From assembly GCA_015680685.1 (NCBI GenBank), contig MNCI01026530.1:143833-170134 (forward strand): 26,302 bases of DNA, written 5' to 3'. Position numbers and translations under genes: made by a program. The notes under the pieces are model-generated. The model was not told the DNA's origin, searched no databases, and saw only the letters and a program-made list of their open reading frames with translations. Positions 1 to 8,948 of this stretch are shown piece after piece. Within the stretch, counting starts at the first letter, position 1, and the number at the start of each line of letters is the position of its first letter. The DNA is from Gnetum montanum (lineage: Eukaryota; Streptophyta; Gnetopsida; Gnetales; Gnetaceae).

Positions 1-247
1 AGCAAGACTCTTCTCTCTTCTTCTCTTCTATTCTCTCTCCTCTTTTCTCTCAGCTGCCAAATGTGGCCTGATGTCATTGTAATAAGGTGTTCACCCTTGT
101 TGTCATGAACACCAGTTGTGTCAAGTCTTGTAATAAGGAACCGTTCACATGTCATTCCATTAGTTCCATTTCCCCTCAATAATCCCATACCTACCTGATA
201 TCATTGTAAGGAACTTGAGGATGAGTTTTCATTCAGTCATGGGGGTA
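1..247 (+). mobile_element. E1: 3' internal end of a Ty3/gypsy Tat/Athila-like element, with polypurine tract
   Basis: This is the last part of the internal region of a plus-strand LTR element whose body lies left of the window. It ends in a purine-rich GGGGGTA at 241-247, directly before an LTR that starts TGATGA. The preceding phrase 'cttgaggatgag...cagtcatg' matches the same position in E4 ('cttgaggacaag...caatcatg', near 21777-21804) and, more weakly, E2 (1960-1997). Bases 5-52 are a strong CT tract ending in CAG, resembling a splice acceptor. A small hairpin has arms GGTGTTCA (86-93) and TGAACACC (106-113). No coding sequence is visible here. Confidence 0.75.
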
Positions 248-270
248 TGATGAGACGCAGATTGCACAAG

Positions 271-335
271 CCGCGATATCGCATCCCCTACGACATCGCG
301 TCTCTCCATGCGATATCACATACGCAATATCGCGG
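271..335. repeat. U3 palindrome cluster upstream of E1 TATA box
   Basis: CCGCGATAT at 271-279 pairs with ATATCGCGG at 327-335. GCGATATCGC at 273-282 is itself a perfect palindrome, and GCGATATCAC and CGACATCG variants lie between. The cluster ends 15 bases before the TATA box, where promoter-proximal control sites of an LTR would lie. No protein partner can be named from the sequence. Confidence 0.6.
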
Positions 336-349
336 TCCACCACCATATC

Positions 350-357
350 TATAAATA
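350..357 (+). promoter_or_regulatory. E1 LTR TATA box
   Basis: TATAAATA lies 102 bases into the LTR. TATA boxes at nearly the same offset occur in E2 (2126) and in both E4 LTRs (3700 and 21906), which supports its role as the core promoter. Transcription would start near 380. Confidence 0.7.
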
Positions 358-582
358 AGAGGCGACACTCCCTTCATTTCCCAATCCTGGCTAGAAGTAG
401 CGAAGCTCTGGTAGTTTGAACACTCTAGAGTTAGATTAATTTCCCATGTGCCCGCAGTAGGAGTCCTAGAGTGAACGGCTCTTTATTCAAGCAACTTTGT
501 AACCTAAAGATGAACTTGATTGGATAAACCTTGTAGTACATGGTTTTGTTTTGTTGTTATTTATTGGTTTCCTAGTGTGCAC

Positions 583-866
583 GAGTACGACTTGATTACG
601 AGCATCTATGGATGTGTACAGTTAATCAAGGAATTGGCTGCTCATCGCAACGCATGAGTACGACTTGATTATGAGCATTGGACTACTTGGTAACCCAGTA
701 GTGTATTCTAGGATCTACGCTTGGTAATCCCAGTGGTAGTCCAATGTGTATGGCTGGTTAAGGAATCGGCTACTCATCGCTAGGCTAGAACGTGTGATAA
801 GTACGACTTGGCTACGAGCACCCACGGGTGTGTACGGCTAGCCAAGGAATCGGCTACTTATCACAC
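583..866 (+). repeat. Three consecutive related hairpins in the U5 side of the E1 LTR
   Basis: Three copies of a unit (roughly 583-643, 654-777 and 792-866) each begin with GAGTACGACTTG or AAGTACGACTTG and end with a CTCATC or CTTATC phrase. Each can fold on itself. Unit 1: CTTGATTA (591-598) pairs with TAATCAAG (623-630), and CATC with GATG inside. Unit 2: ATGAGTA (654-660) pairs with TACTCAT (771-777), CTTGATTA (664-671) with TGGTTAAG (755-762, using G-U pairs), and CATTGGACTAC (676-686) with GTAGTCCAATG (736-746). Unit 3: GTGTGATAAGTA (792-803) pairs with TACTTATCACAC (855-866), CTTGGCTA (807-814) with TAGCCAAG (839-846), and CACCC with GGGTG (819-830). Base changes between units are matched on the opposite arm, which suggests selection on RNA structure. 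Confidence 0.7.
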
Positions 867-1273
867 TTAGGCTAAATCGGTGCCTCAGTATGACCACTTC
901 GAGCACTTGCATTACGTGTGGTGATCCCAGTAACGATTAGCGTTTGGTAGCCACAGTTGCATAGTTTAGGGTGTGTCCGGTAAGTGGGAACGAATGTTGA
1001 TGCTAGTTAGTTTAGACTTAGGACATTAGTTAGTTTCTCAACCCTTTCCCTCATAGCTTAGGAGATAAACTAAAAAATACCAAAAAAATCATATACCTTA
1101 GACTTGCTTAACCATACACCGTGACACATACAAGCAAACCTGGGAAGACAACGAACGATTAACCCCAAGCGTTCCTTGTGGCGTTAAGGCATTTAGTCTG
1201 CGGAGTTTGACCGGATCGCGCGTACACGCTTGTATTCGTATGGTTGAGTGTAGGGGTATCTCGCCAGTCATCA

Positions 1274-1700
1274 CCAATCTTACAATGCTCACCATTAGAA
1301 GGCCAAGGTCTAATATAGAAAAGCATGTGGCTAGCTTGTACTTGTTATATGAAAATAAGCTTAATTTCCATAAGGAGGCATGCCACAAATTGAAGATAGC
1401 TAAATATATATTAAGATTCTCCAACCAAAATTTTAAAATTGAGTAGTCACTTAGAACCTAGCCAAAAAAGTGAGAAACTACAAAGAGTTAGAAAACTGCA
1501 ATAAAGACATTCGACCTTGAATGTAAATAGTTCAATACCTAGTTTATTAATGCTTGTAAGATGTTTCTTGGTTTACCTTGTCCTTGGGATGTGTCCATAA
1601 CCTTAACTCTAGGAAAATTCACCAAGATAATAAGTATGCTAGGACCAAGAAAAAAAAGATGAGGATTCTCATCAATGCATTTTAATTAGAATCAATAGTA
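1274..1700 (+). pseudogene. E2: C-terminal remnant of the third ORF
   Basis: This fragment lies between the E1 insertion and the 3' tail of E2. Its translation around 1274-1600 parallels the end of the E4 third ORF. An N-L-x-M-L...R-P-R...I-E-x-x-V-A segment at 1279-1332 matches E4 near 21121-21189, followed by an L-K-I-x-K segment and the exact motif PCPWDV at 1576-1593 (E4: 21431-21448). The distance from PCPWDV to the LTR is also alike, about 405 against 363 bases. Several stops, mostly TAG, break the frame. The protein's function is unknown. Finding the same downstream ORF in two diverged elements shows it belongs to the lineage and is not captured debris of E4 alone. Bases 1701-1997 are noncoding 3' tail ending in a purine-rich AGAGGTA. 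Confidence 0.6.
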
Positions 1701-1997
1701 CCCAAGTATCTTTAGCACATACTAATGCCTAAGGAAATATGCCAAGAGCGATAGGAGCCACCACTACTTGGCACCACTTAAGGTATATGCCTTAGTCGAT
1801 TATTTGTACATATTTATGAAAGATATTTTTTATAATATGTTCAAAAGTTTGTTAAAGAAAAATCATAAATACTCAAATATCTTTTATCATTTGGCACTCA
1901 AGTTAGTTAATCAATCAATCTAGTACTTCCACAATTTTGTAAACTTGATTCCAATTTTGTTAACTCAAATATAATTCTTTAGTTGATTATAGAGGTA

Positions 1998-2836
1998 TGA
2001 TGAACATTAATTTATTTGGTTATGTAGACATATCAACATTGATATAGTAGCATTAATGGATCATCATTGATGTATTCCTTGCTTCATTAATACATCAACA
2101 TTAATGTAAACTTTGTAAATTCCTGTATAAATAAATGTACCCACCATATTCATGGCATCATTTTGGTCATTCCTTAGTGAAACTCTATTATTAGCTACTA
2201 AGTACCCATAGCATGAGGTAAGTGGATTATACAGTGTTTTATTCAAGAGAATATGGACTTGAATACATCTTCATGATGGAAATAACACTAAGATCTATTT
2301 TCTTCATTACAATACTTGGCTTAGTTATATGTCTTCCATAATTGCACTTTACTATAATTGTTATTTCAATTTCAAGGCATCTTGTTATTTAATTGTTTTC
2401 ACAACATGTAATTAAATCACATGAGTATAACCAACTTTAAGCATAGGAATGTTAACATTTGCTAATCCTAATAGTGTACTACTTAGGACACCTAGCAATG
2501 GATACTTGGTAACCTAGCAATGTTGATGTGTGTGTAAGATGTATACAATAAGTTAGAAATGGATAATTCATGCCTACAATAAGCTATATTTCTTTCTTGC
2601 ACTTACATTAATTAGTTAGAATTTAAATATTTTAATATTTTAATCATGTAACTCAATCATACTTAACCATACAAATTAAGCTCATACAAGTGTAACTAGA
2701 AATACAACAACTAGGGATTAAATACTTAGCAATATAAGATATTTAAACTAGTATCAATTGTTGAAATTTAAGTAGAGTATGCATGAATGCTTATCATCAA
2801 TATGGTTGGATGTAGGATTTACTGTACTACTCATTA
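1998..2836 (+). mobile_element. E2: 3' LTR (old, decayed)
   Basis: The LTR begins TGATGAACAT directly after the tract AGAGGTA and ends near CTCATTA, a decayed CTCATCA. Its last 50 bases ('atatggttggatgtaggatt...ctcatta') align with the end of the E4 5' LTR ('atatggttgggtgttggatt...ctcatca'). A TATA box, TATAAATA, lies at 2126-2133. Just before it a 10-bp inverted repeat, TTGATGTATT/AATACATCAA (2067-2076 and 2089-2098), forms a U3 palindrome. CpG is almost absent. On the right it abuts E3 integrase sequence, so E2 inserted into E3; GGATC (2837-2841) is the expected target copy. The far end is outside the window. Confidence 0.75.
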
Positions 2837-3604
2837 GGATCTACGAAGTTAATTCCCTATAAGTTAAGAGGCTCTAGTGATTGTATCAAATGCTAGAGTT
2901 CTTCAAAGTGTGTTGATATTCCATCATCATATTGATAGCAATTATAGGACTTAGCAAAGTGATGCGCATCACCGAAGAGTATTGGCTAGAAGTAATCAAC
3001 CATTAGGATCATGCTAGCTTTTCTCCTTCATGGATAGTGACCTTTACATGGTCTTTCTTGTGTATCTTAGAGACTTCCTAGATGGTTCTTCTCTAGACCA
3101 CACTAGTGCACCAAGTCATTAGCACATATTTTGTAAATATTTTCCTTAATCTCCATGACATATTTGGCTTGGTGTAAGAATTATTAAGTTCTTCATTCAT
3201 TGCATTCAAGATTAACCTTTTACTTCTTATGGTATGTAAGGTAGTTTATGAACTAATAAGTGGTCCCTTGTGAGGATAATATAGTAGCCTTTGCAAATAA
3301 AGGCTTACCATAAAATTAATCTGATAAAGGCTCTTCATCAACCTTATTTTCTCATCTTAATCTAGATAGATGATCTACAACTATATTTTGTGTTTTCATC
3401 TTGTTAATAATTTTGATATTCAATTTCCTTAAGATCATTAATCACTAAATAATTTGAGGGCTTACCATTATCTTACTCGTTAAGAACATGATTAGACTAT
3501 GCTAAAGATGGGATATTCAAGAACATAGTGCTTGAACCTCTCAGGTGCATACAACACTATCATCAGGTTATTTTCAGTATTGGTGTAATTTAGTTATTCA
3601 TTAG
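2837..3604 (-). pseudogene. E3: pol fragment, end of RNase H and start of integrase
   Basis: Read on the minus strand this is degenerate Ty3/gypsy pol. From 3604 downward it shows LNYTNTENN, then YAPERFKHYVL, the usual end-of-RNase-H region (near 3520-3580), and VVDHLSR at about 3358-3380, which closes RNase H. Further on, FWPILFGDAHHFAKS (near 2955-3000) is the integrase zinc-binding region; its CxxC has become NCYQY. The segment ends with GINFVDP at the edge of E2, where the first catalytic Asp of integrase is expected. Many stops and frame changes are present. The upstream part of the gene lies at 22691 and beyond; E4 separates the two. The orientation is opposite to E4. Confidence 0.8.
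3600..3604. repeat. Target-site duplication of E4, left copy
   Basis: ATTAG precedes the 5' LTR, and ATCAG (22686-22690) follows the 3' LTR. They differ by one C/T transition, as expected of an aged duplication. E3 RNase H reads on naturally across the site when E4 is taken out, which confirms the boundary. Confidence 0.8.
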
Positions 3605-4495
3605 TGATAAAGTCAATTTTAGTGAGCAACAATATCGTAACTAGGATATTGTATCTATGATGTCATAGATCCAATATAGTAGCATAACCAACATCATCAT
3701 ATAAATGATATCGCAGGATGTGTGCCAACCTATAAATTCAACACTTAGTCACAAGAATCCACATCAATTTTAGTCAATAGTAACATAACTCTTTCATTTT
3801 GTTTTCATAATCTAGCACTTAGAAGTGTATGCTGGTAGTGTGGCATTGAGGTATTGTATGATGTGTTTATTTGAGTGAATTGTACTTGGACATAGTTCAT
3901 GACTAGCAATAAAGATTGATATTGCTTATCATCATTGCAACATCCACTTAGTTTTCTTATGTTTGCTTAGAATAGATTTTCATGTTTTCCTAGTTAATCA
4001 TTTACTTTACAAGTATTTTATTTTACCTATTGAAATTAAGTAGTATGGATACAACTAGTTTGAAGTGCTAAGTATAGCTATCTGGTAACCTAGTAGTGGT
4101 GTTGCTTGATTTGCTTAGTAGTAATATCACTTGGTAATCCTAGTGATGACTACATGAGTCCAAGGCATGTATAGTAGACTAGCACCAGATATCCATCGCA
4201 TTAGGCTAAGATAGATTTACTTTCTTGCAATTACTTAGATGTAGAATTAGAAACTATTTCATCTCATCATGTTTACCAGGAGTAAGAATGATCCAACAAC
4301 ATCAGATATCATATACCTTATGATGAGTTAAATCATACACATAGACTTCACTAGATTCATATGGAAAGAGAAAAATCTTGAACTTAAACCAATTACTAGC
4401 ATAATTACATTGCCTTGTCCATGGATTACGATCTGGTTGCATGTGAATACCTATGAGTTATATGGTTGGGTGTTGGATTACTCCACCACTCATCA
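3605..4495 (+). mobile_element. E4: 5' LTR
   Basis: Starts TGATAAAGTC and ends CTCATCA, 891 bases. It matches 21811-22685 along its whole length. A TATA box, TATAAATG, is at 3700-3707, only 95 bases in. AATAAA at 3908-3913 is a likely polyadenylation signal, so U3 is about 100 bases, R about 200 and U5 about 560. An 18-base palindrome, ATCTATGA-TG-TCATAGAT (3653-3670), lies just upstream of the TATA box and is identical in the other LTR although the flanks differ. A hairpin with arms GTGGTGTT and AATATCAC (near 4098 and 4128) pairs fully if G-U pairs are allowed. Confidence 0.9.
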
Positions 4496-4496
4496 T

Positions 4497-4514
4497 TAGC
4501 GTTGTTGTTAGGGA
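4497..4514 (+). promoter_or_regulatory. E4: primer-binding site, decayed tRNA-Asp type
   Basis: TAGCGTTGTTGTTAGGGA starts two bases after the LTR. The complement of the plant tRNA-Asp 3' end reads TGGCGCCGTTGCCGGGGA. The 18 bases differ at six places and every difference is C to T or G to A. This is the site where minus-strand DNA synthesis would be primed. tRNA-Asp priming is known for Athila and related plant elements. Confidence 0.8.
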
Positions 4515-5200
4515 CAAGTCAATGTATGTTGAGCAATTAATTCCATAAAGTTCATTGTATCAAAATTCAAAGGTGAAGCCCATAACCTAAATAATTAAGC
4601 ACACTTAACCAAATGTCTTAAAACACAACATGGCTTAAAACAAACATACATCATTATCTACCAAAGAGATGAAAAGGAACAATGATAGACTTAGTGATTA
4701 GGAAGAATAGGGGATTTCGATGCAAATAAGAATCACATATGCTCATACTAATCCTTATCATCCATATTTTACTTTCATCTTTCATTAGGATAGTCAAATG
4801 AGGTGAAGAGACATATAAGGCAACACAATCCTACCTCCAAATCATGCAACACTTAATATTCTCCAAAATACCTTAAGAGGAATGAATTTGAAGCAAATCT
4901 AGGAAGGGTACCATGTGACTAAGCACATGAAAAGGCTCTATGAACCCATAAAAGATTAGATGAGGAGAGATGCTACCATGGAAATCAAACATGTACATAA
5001 CAAAGGGATGCAGGTTAACATTGTTGTTGTCTTGGAAGAACTTGATGTTGATGCATTTATTATAAAACAACTCCACTAGAATCATGAAGAATCTTCAAAA
5101 ATACCTATCATCAGACTTGAGGAACCTATCAAAGTTCAACTACATTACACTTTAGTAGAGACACCTAAGAGGAAGGCTATTGACTTAAAGTACAAGCAAG
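4515..5200 (+). other. E4: untranslated leader before gag
   Basis: About 700 bases between the primer site and the first recognisable gag sequence. I see no conserved coding sequence here. Near 4870-5090 a translation shows some lysine- and glutamate-rich stretches that could be the decayed gag N-terminus, but no motif fixes it. A packaging signal would be expected in such a leader; none can be identified. Confidence 0.5.
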
Positions 5201-6830
5201 ACTCAAGGCTAGGAGCTTTTTCTAGATCCTACAAAGGAGAATATTGAAGTCATGAAAGAAGGATACGTAGGAAATGTTCTTCTACTACCTCATCCAAATC
5301 ATCACGATCATTGGTGGACTTTTACAGAAGGAGACAAAGGTACCGAGACCATGACAGGGAGGAAAGAAGGACTTATAATCATCATGATCACCATCTAAGG
5401 AATTTTGATATAAAAGATGAAGACTATGAATAAAGAAGTTGAAGGGATTGAAGAGAGGATCAAGAAAGATATGAGTATAGAAGGAGCCATCGCTACAACA
5501 AAGCACATGAATCCAATCATAATGATGAACCCCTGATGAAAACCCATAGCATAATCAACATCTAGAAATGTGTACATATATTATCTAGACATGTGAGGGA
5601 TATTTGTATCAAGCTACTTAACATGAATAACATGCCCAGATTTGAGGGTGGTTATAATGCTAATCCACAACACCACCTCTAGGCATTTCATGATGCCTAC
5701 ACCCTACAACATATTGAAAGTGATTGGCAGAATTGGAAGTTATTCCCATGAACACTTGTGAAAGAGGTTGAGAGTTGGTATAGATCACTCAAAATTGAAT
5801 CAATTAGAAGATGGAGTACCATGTTTGAGATCTCAATGTAAAGTATCAAACCTACTTACAGGTGTCTAATTTAAGGAAACAAATCCAAGGATGGAAGTAA
5901 GGGACTCATGAAACCCTTGATGTGGCAATGGATAGGTACTATTCACTATTTTTACAAATGCCCAAGCCATGGGTTCTCACAATGGAAACAACTAAGGCAC
6001 ATTATAGATGGGTTAAGGAATAAGACTAGGGAGACCTTGGGGATTTATGCCCAAGGACGCTTATACAAAATGACTATCCATCGAATAAAAAGATTGATTA
6101 ATTAGGTGATGAAGGAGAAAGGTGTGTTAAGAAAGAGGAAATTGGTGGAAGAATATAATAGAGACCTATCTATCAAGAAAAAAGATGCATAAGTTTGTGA
6201 CACACAAGAAGAAGAAACCTTGGATCAAACAATTTAAAAGAAGACTCTACCAATTCAGTAATTTGTAACTGACATCATAGCAAAGGTAGAGAAAATGTAG
6301 GACTTAGTTGATGAAACATTTGCAATAGCACTAAATATTGTGAAGGAGAGAACAAAGCAAGCCTTTGGAAAAGGTAAGGATAAGAGAAAGAAGAGAGATT
6401 TTGGATGAAAGAATAAAAGTAGCTTTAGTTATTGAGTGTTCAGACACAAGCTCCAAAGCTAAGGAAGGATTTGTTGTATTCCAATACAAACATCCTAAGG
6501 TATGTTTTCCAATAGTGGCACACTTACAAGAAATAGATACATATGCACTTAAACCCCAAGTTTATTAAGAAATAAATGCCCAAAATGTTATCATATCCTC
6601 AAGGTAACTACATGCAGAATATCAACCAACATACTATTCCAATGGAGCCTTACCATAACCACAAGTGTAGTACTATCAATAGTGAAAAGAACCCCAATTA
6701 TGGGCTAGGCCACCACCTCACCAACAATATCCATATCAGCAACCAAATCCATATGGATATTTTATACAACATCCAATCTCTCCTTGTGATGCTATCATCT
6801 AGACTCCACAATACTACTTGATAGAGTACC
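5201..6830 (+). pseudogene. gag: E4: gag (capsid-nucleocapsid), degenerate
   Basis: Gag forms the particle that packages element RNA. From 5277 the frame shows a serine-rich run followed by an arginine-, histidine- and aspartate-rich stretch (to about 5560) with two TGA stops in place of likely CGA arginine codons. Capsid homology is clearest at 5638-5830: MPRFEGGYNANPQHHL, AFHDAYTLQHIES, then LVKEVESWYRSLKIES and RRWSTM, the usual Tat/gypsy retrotransposon-gag core (an aromatic-rich 'W...L' block). Farther on, 5908-6105 and 6365-6568 are open segments of the C-terminal part. A proline-, glutamine- and tyrosine-rich tail lies near 6700-6830. No zinc knuckle is visible. The same core is found in E3 gag on the minus strand near 25700-26030. 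Confidence 0.75.
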
Positions 6831-7689
6831 ATAGACCAACATTGCCAAGGATAGATTCGAACTCATACATGCATCTATCGACAGCTAGTTCTTCAAACCA
6901 ATATGTGAATCATTTACCACTAGTGTCACCTCCTGTTATGTAGGGAGAGCTACCATCACAACCAAAGAAGAAAATTGCAATAACTATGGTTAGTATGCAA
7001 GAACAGGTGATCACATGCAACTCATAACTCAAGAAATGACCATTCTTTTGAATAAGTCCTGAAAAGGTTCGATAGATGGAAAACACATCTATTTCCATTC
7101 CATATACATTTAATCCTCCCCAACACAACAAGCTTCCACCTTTGTCAAACCCAAATGTCATGCTTGTCATGTTTCTCAAACAATCACTCATTGGATAAAG
7201 GTAGGCACCTTTACACAAAAGTAAACTGATCCAAGAAGTTCCTTAGTTTATGTTTAGATAGCAGGGAAATACTCATGCAAAGTTCTACTTAATTCTGAGT
7301 GAAGAGTAAACCCTATCTTAAAAGACATGTATTAAACCTAAAATCTAATATTGTTAAAGAAAAGTAATATTCGGCTAGATCTTTTAGACTAGTAAATCAT
7401 AGTTCCACTAGGGCAGGTGGATGATGTGATTAAAACCATTAGTGGTTGTTCTTACCTTGCAAAGTTTCTGGTAATCCATGTTAGAAAAAATAAGGGGAAA
7501 TTTACAATTATCATGGAAAGAGCTTGGCTTAGCACTATCAATGCTAAGCTTGGGATTCATAACTTGTCCTTGGAGATTTCCAAGGAAGATGAAGACAATA
7601 TTATACAAAGATCACGAGTTTCATGTATCACATACAATGATAGTGGGTGCAATTACATGCAAAGAATATGAACTATCAAGTGAGAAGGT
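6831..7689 (+). pseudogene. E4: gag-pol linker and retropepsin-type protease, degenerate
   Basis: The clear part is 7417-7611: VIKTISGCSYLAKFLVIHV, then ERAWLSTINAKLGIHNLSLE. This corresponds to the end of gypsy aspartic protease domains, where a G/E-R-x-W-L-x-T block follows the flap. The catalytic D-T/S-G is not readable, and 6910-7400 holds many stops in all frames. The minus-strand copy in E3 (24400-24158) has the same block as IIIGRAWLSTIDIKLGI, confirming the identification. The gene is cut at 7694 by E5, between protease and RT. Confidence 0.7.
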
Positions 7690-7694
7690 ATAAG
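7690..7694. repeat. Target-site duplication of E5 (ATAAG), left copy
   Basis: ATAAG sits directly before the TGTGGA start of the E5 5' LTR and recurs at 13587-13591, one base after the TCCACA end of the 3' LTR. It is an identical 5-bp pair. The single extra A suggests the LTR end is TCCACAA or that one base was added at insertion. Confidence 0.75.
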
Positions 7695-8893
7695 TGTGGA
7701 CCTTTTGGTGTGTCAAAAAATTAAGTAAAATTAAGTAAAAGTTTGTTTGTATGATTATGTGGTTGTTGTATTTGTAGGACAACATGGGAAACCAAGATGA
7801 GATAAATCCTACATTGATGACAAGGAATGAATTAGTTTAGAGCTCAAAGGAGAAGGTCATCCACGAGGTCTCAAGTGAACATGCAAGAATTCAAAGAACA
7901 TGGACAAGGACCAAATAACTTACAAGAAAATTTATTATCACTAAAGCATGCAAAAATGTAAGGTTGTGAATAAGGAACAAGGAATTCATCATGTAAAGGA
8001 AGGTAAAGAAAGAAATTTTTATGAAATAGTAGACATCTTGGCAGAATTGAAGGATGCACACGCAAAGATGTCTCTCTAAAATAGCAAATACCTTTCATTA
8101 GGCAAAGATGTATTTACTAAACAAAGAAGTCTTCCTAGAATGAAGACCAATTTTAGAAAGACATCTTTCCTTAGACAAAGATGTCTTCCTAGAATGAAGG
8201 TAAATATAGAAAGACGTCTTAGACTCAAAGAAGATATCTTCCATGATTGTTAGCTATCCATAGCATGAGTTCCAAGATGGATTTGGAAACATAATGGCTA
8301 TAAGTACACATCATTCTCATTGGAAAATGTGCAAGCTCTTGCACAATCATTTTGTAATCATTGTAATCACTGCTACTCCTCATCGTATTATCATTTTTCC
8401 ATTGTAAAGTGTGTTGTACATCAAAGTGCAAGGATCAAAAAACTAAGTTGAATTCATGCCTTGTAATTATTGTTCTTCCTTGTTTCCCTATGGGGTTAAT
8501 GTGCTTCTTACAAGAAGGCATCTTGATTGAGCTTTTCAAGATCTTATGGGATTAAGTGTTTGTGTAGTGCCAAAACACTATGGAGTAGAGCTCAACATTA
8601 TAGAGGTTGCAGGAGTGTGGAAACCACATTCTAAGCTTGTCAAGACCTTGCAAGATTGAGTGGTTAGTGTAGCATCACAACACTCTAGATCAAAGTTTAG
8701 ATCTTGCACAAGGTGTGGTACCCTTCAAATCACATTTGAGAGCAACAAAGTTTGGAGGTGTGCTTGCGATCTATCCTTTGAATATGGACTATCCAAGTTG
8801 GGAAATCATGTTAAATTTTGTGTGTGTACTTTATCCAAAGAATTTCATTTTGGGGAACTTATTCATCCCCCCTTATAAGTTCAACAATCCACA
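7695..8893 (+). mobile_element. E5: 5' LTR
   Basis: 1199 bases, TGTGGACC to AATCCACA, matching 12383-13585 throughout. A TATA box, TATAAGTA, lies at 8299-8306. Immediately upstream is an array of eight AAGACRTCTT-like palindromes (8030-8240). Open frames at 8660-8878 and 8818-9126 run from the LTR into the internal region and are chance readings; the real gag start is at 8949. Confidence 0.88.
8030..8240. repeat. Array of AAGACGTCTT-type palindromes upstream of the E5 promoter (5' LTR copy)
   Basis: Eight ten-base motifs lie at 8030, 8065, 8105, 8124, 8158, 8178, 8211 and 8231. One is the perfect palindrome AAGACGTCTT (8211-8220). The others are mostly AAGACATCTT or AAGATGTCTT, the two products of losing the central CpG by C-to-T change on either strand, plus AAGATATCTT, where both are lost. 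GACGTC is an ACGT-core sequence of the kind bound by plant bZIP factors. The array ends about 60 bases before the TATA box, so an enhancer role is likely but inferred. Confidence 0.75.
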
Positions 8894-8895
8894 AG

Positions 8896-8914
8896 TGGTA
8901 TCATGGCCTGGTAC
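8896..8914 (+). promoter_or_regulatory. E5: primer-binding site, initiator tRNA-Met type
   Basis: TGGTATCATGGCCTGGTAC starts two bases after the LTR. Its first eight bases are the standard TGGTATCA of plant copia elements, and most of the rest agrees with the complement of initiator tRNA-Met. Confidence 0.8.
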
Positions 8915-8948
8915 TCTCCTTTATCATCATCAATTTCAAGAGTGAACA

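Larger units (their letters stand above)
248..1273 (+). mobile_element. E1: 3' LTR (young, CpG-rich)
   Basis: This 1026-base LTR has 6-bp inverted termini TGATGA and TCATCA. It is placed by the polypurine tract just before it, by its TATA box, and by a terminal 75 bases that closely match the E6 LTR in inverse orientation (26 identical bases at 1198-1223 and 26091-26116). It aligns more loosely with the E4 LTRs, sharing 'ggtaa.cccagt' and 'aggctaa' phrases and the same end. U3 is only about 100 bases. Many CpG sites are intact, unlike the E4 LTRs, where the same positions read TG or CA. The element therefore inserted much later than its neighbours. The next five bases, CCAAT (1274-1278), should be one target duplication; the other is outside the window. 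It sits inside E2's third ORF. Confidence 0.85.

Noticed and set aside
1207-1446. A 79-codon plus-strand open frame and a 108-codon minus-strand frame (1098-1424)
   Set aside because: Both cross the junction between the E1 LTR and E2 at 1273/1274. They are accidental readings across an insertion, although the right-hand part of the plus-strand frame coincides with the real ORF3 remnant of E2.
8030-8240. Regular short repeats as a CRISPR-like array
   Set aside because: Spacing is uneven, the units are ten-base palindromes and the array sits in a plant LTR just upstream of a TATA box. It is also repeated in the other LTR.
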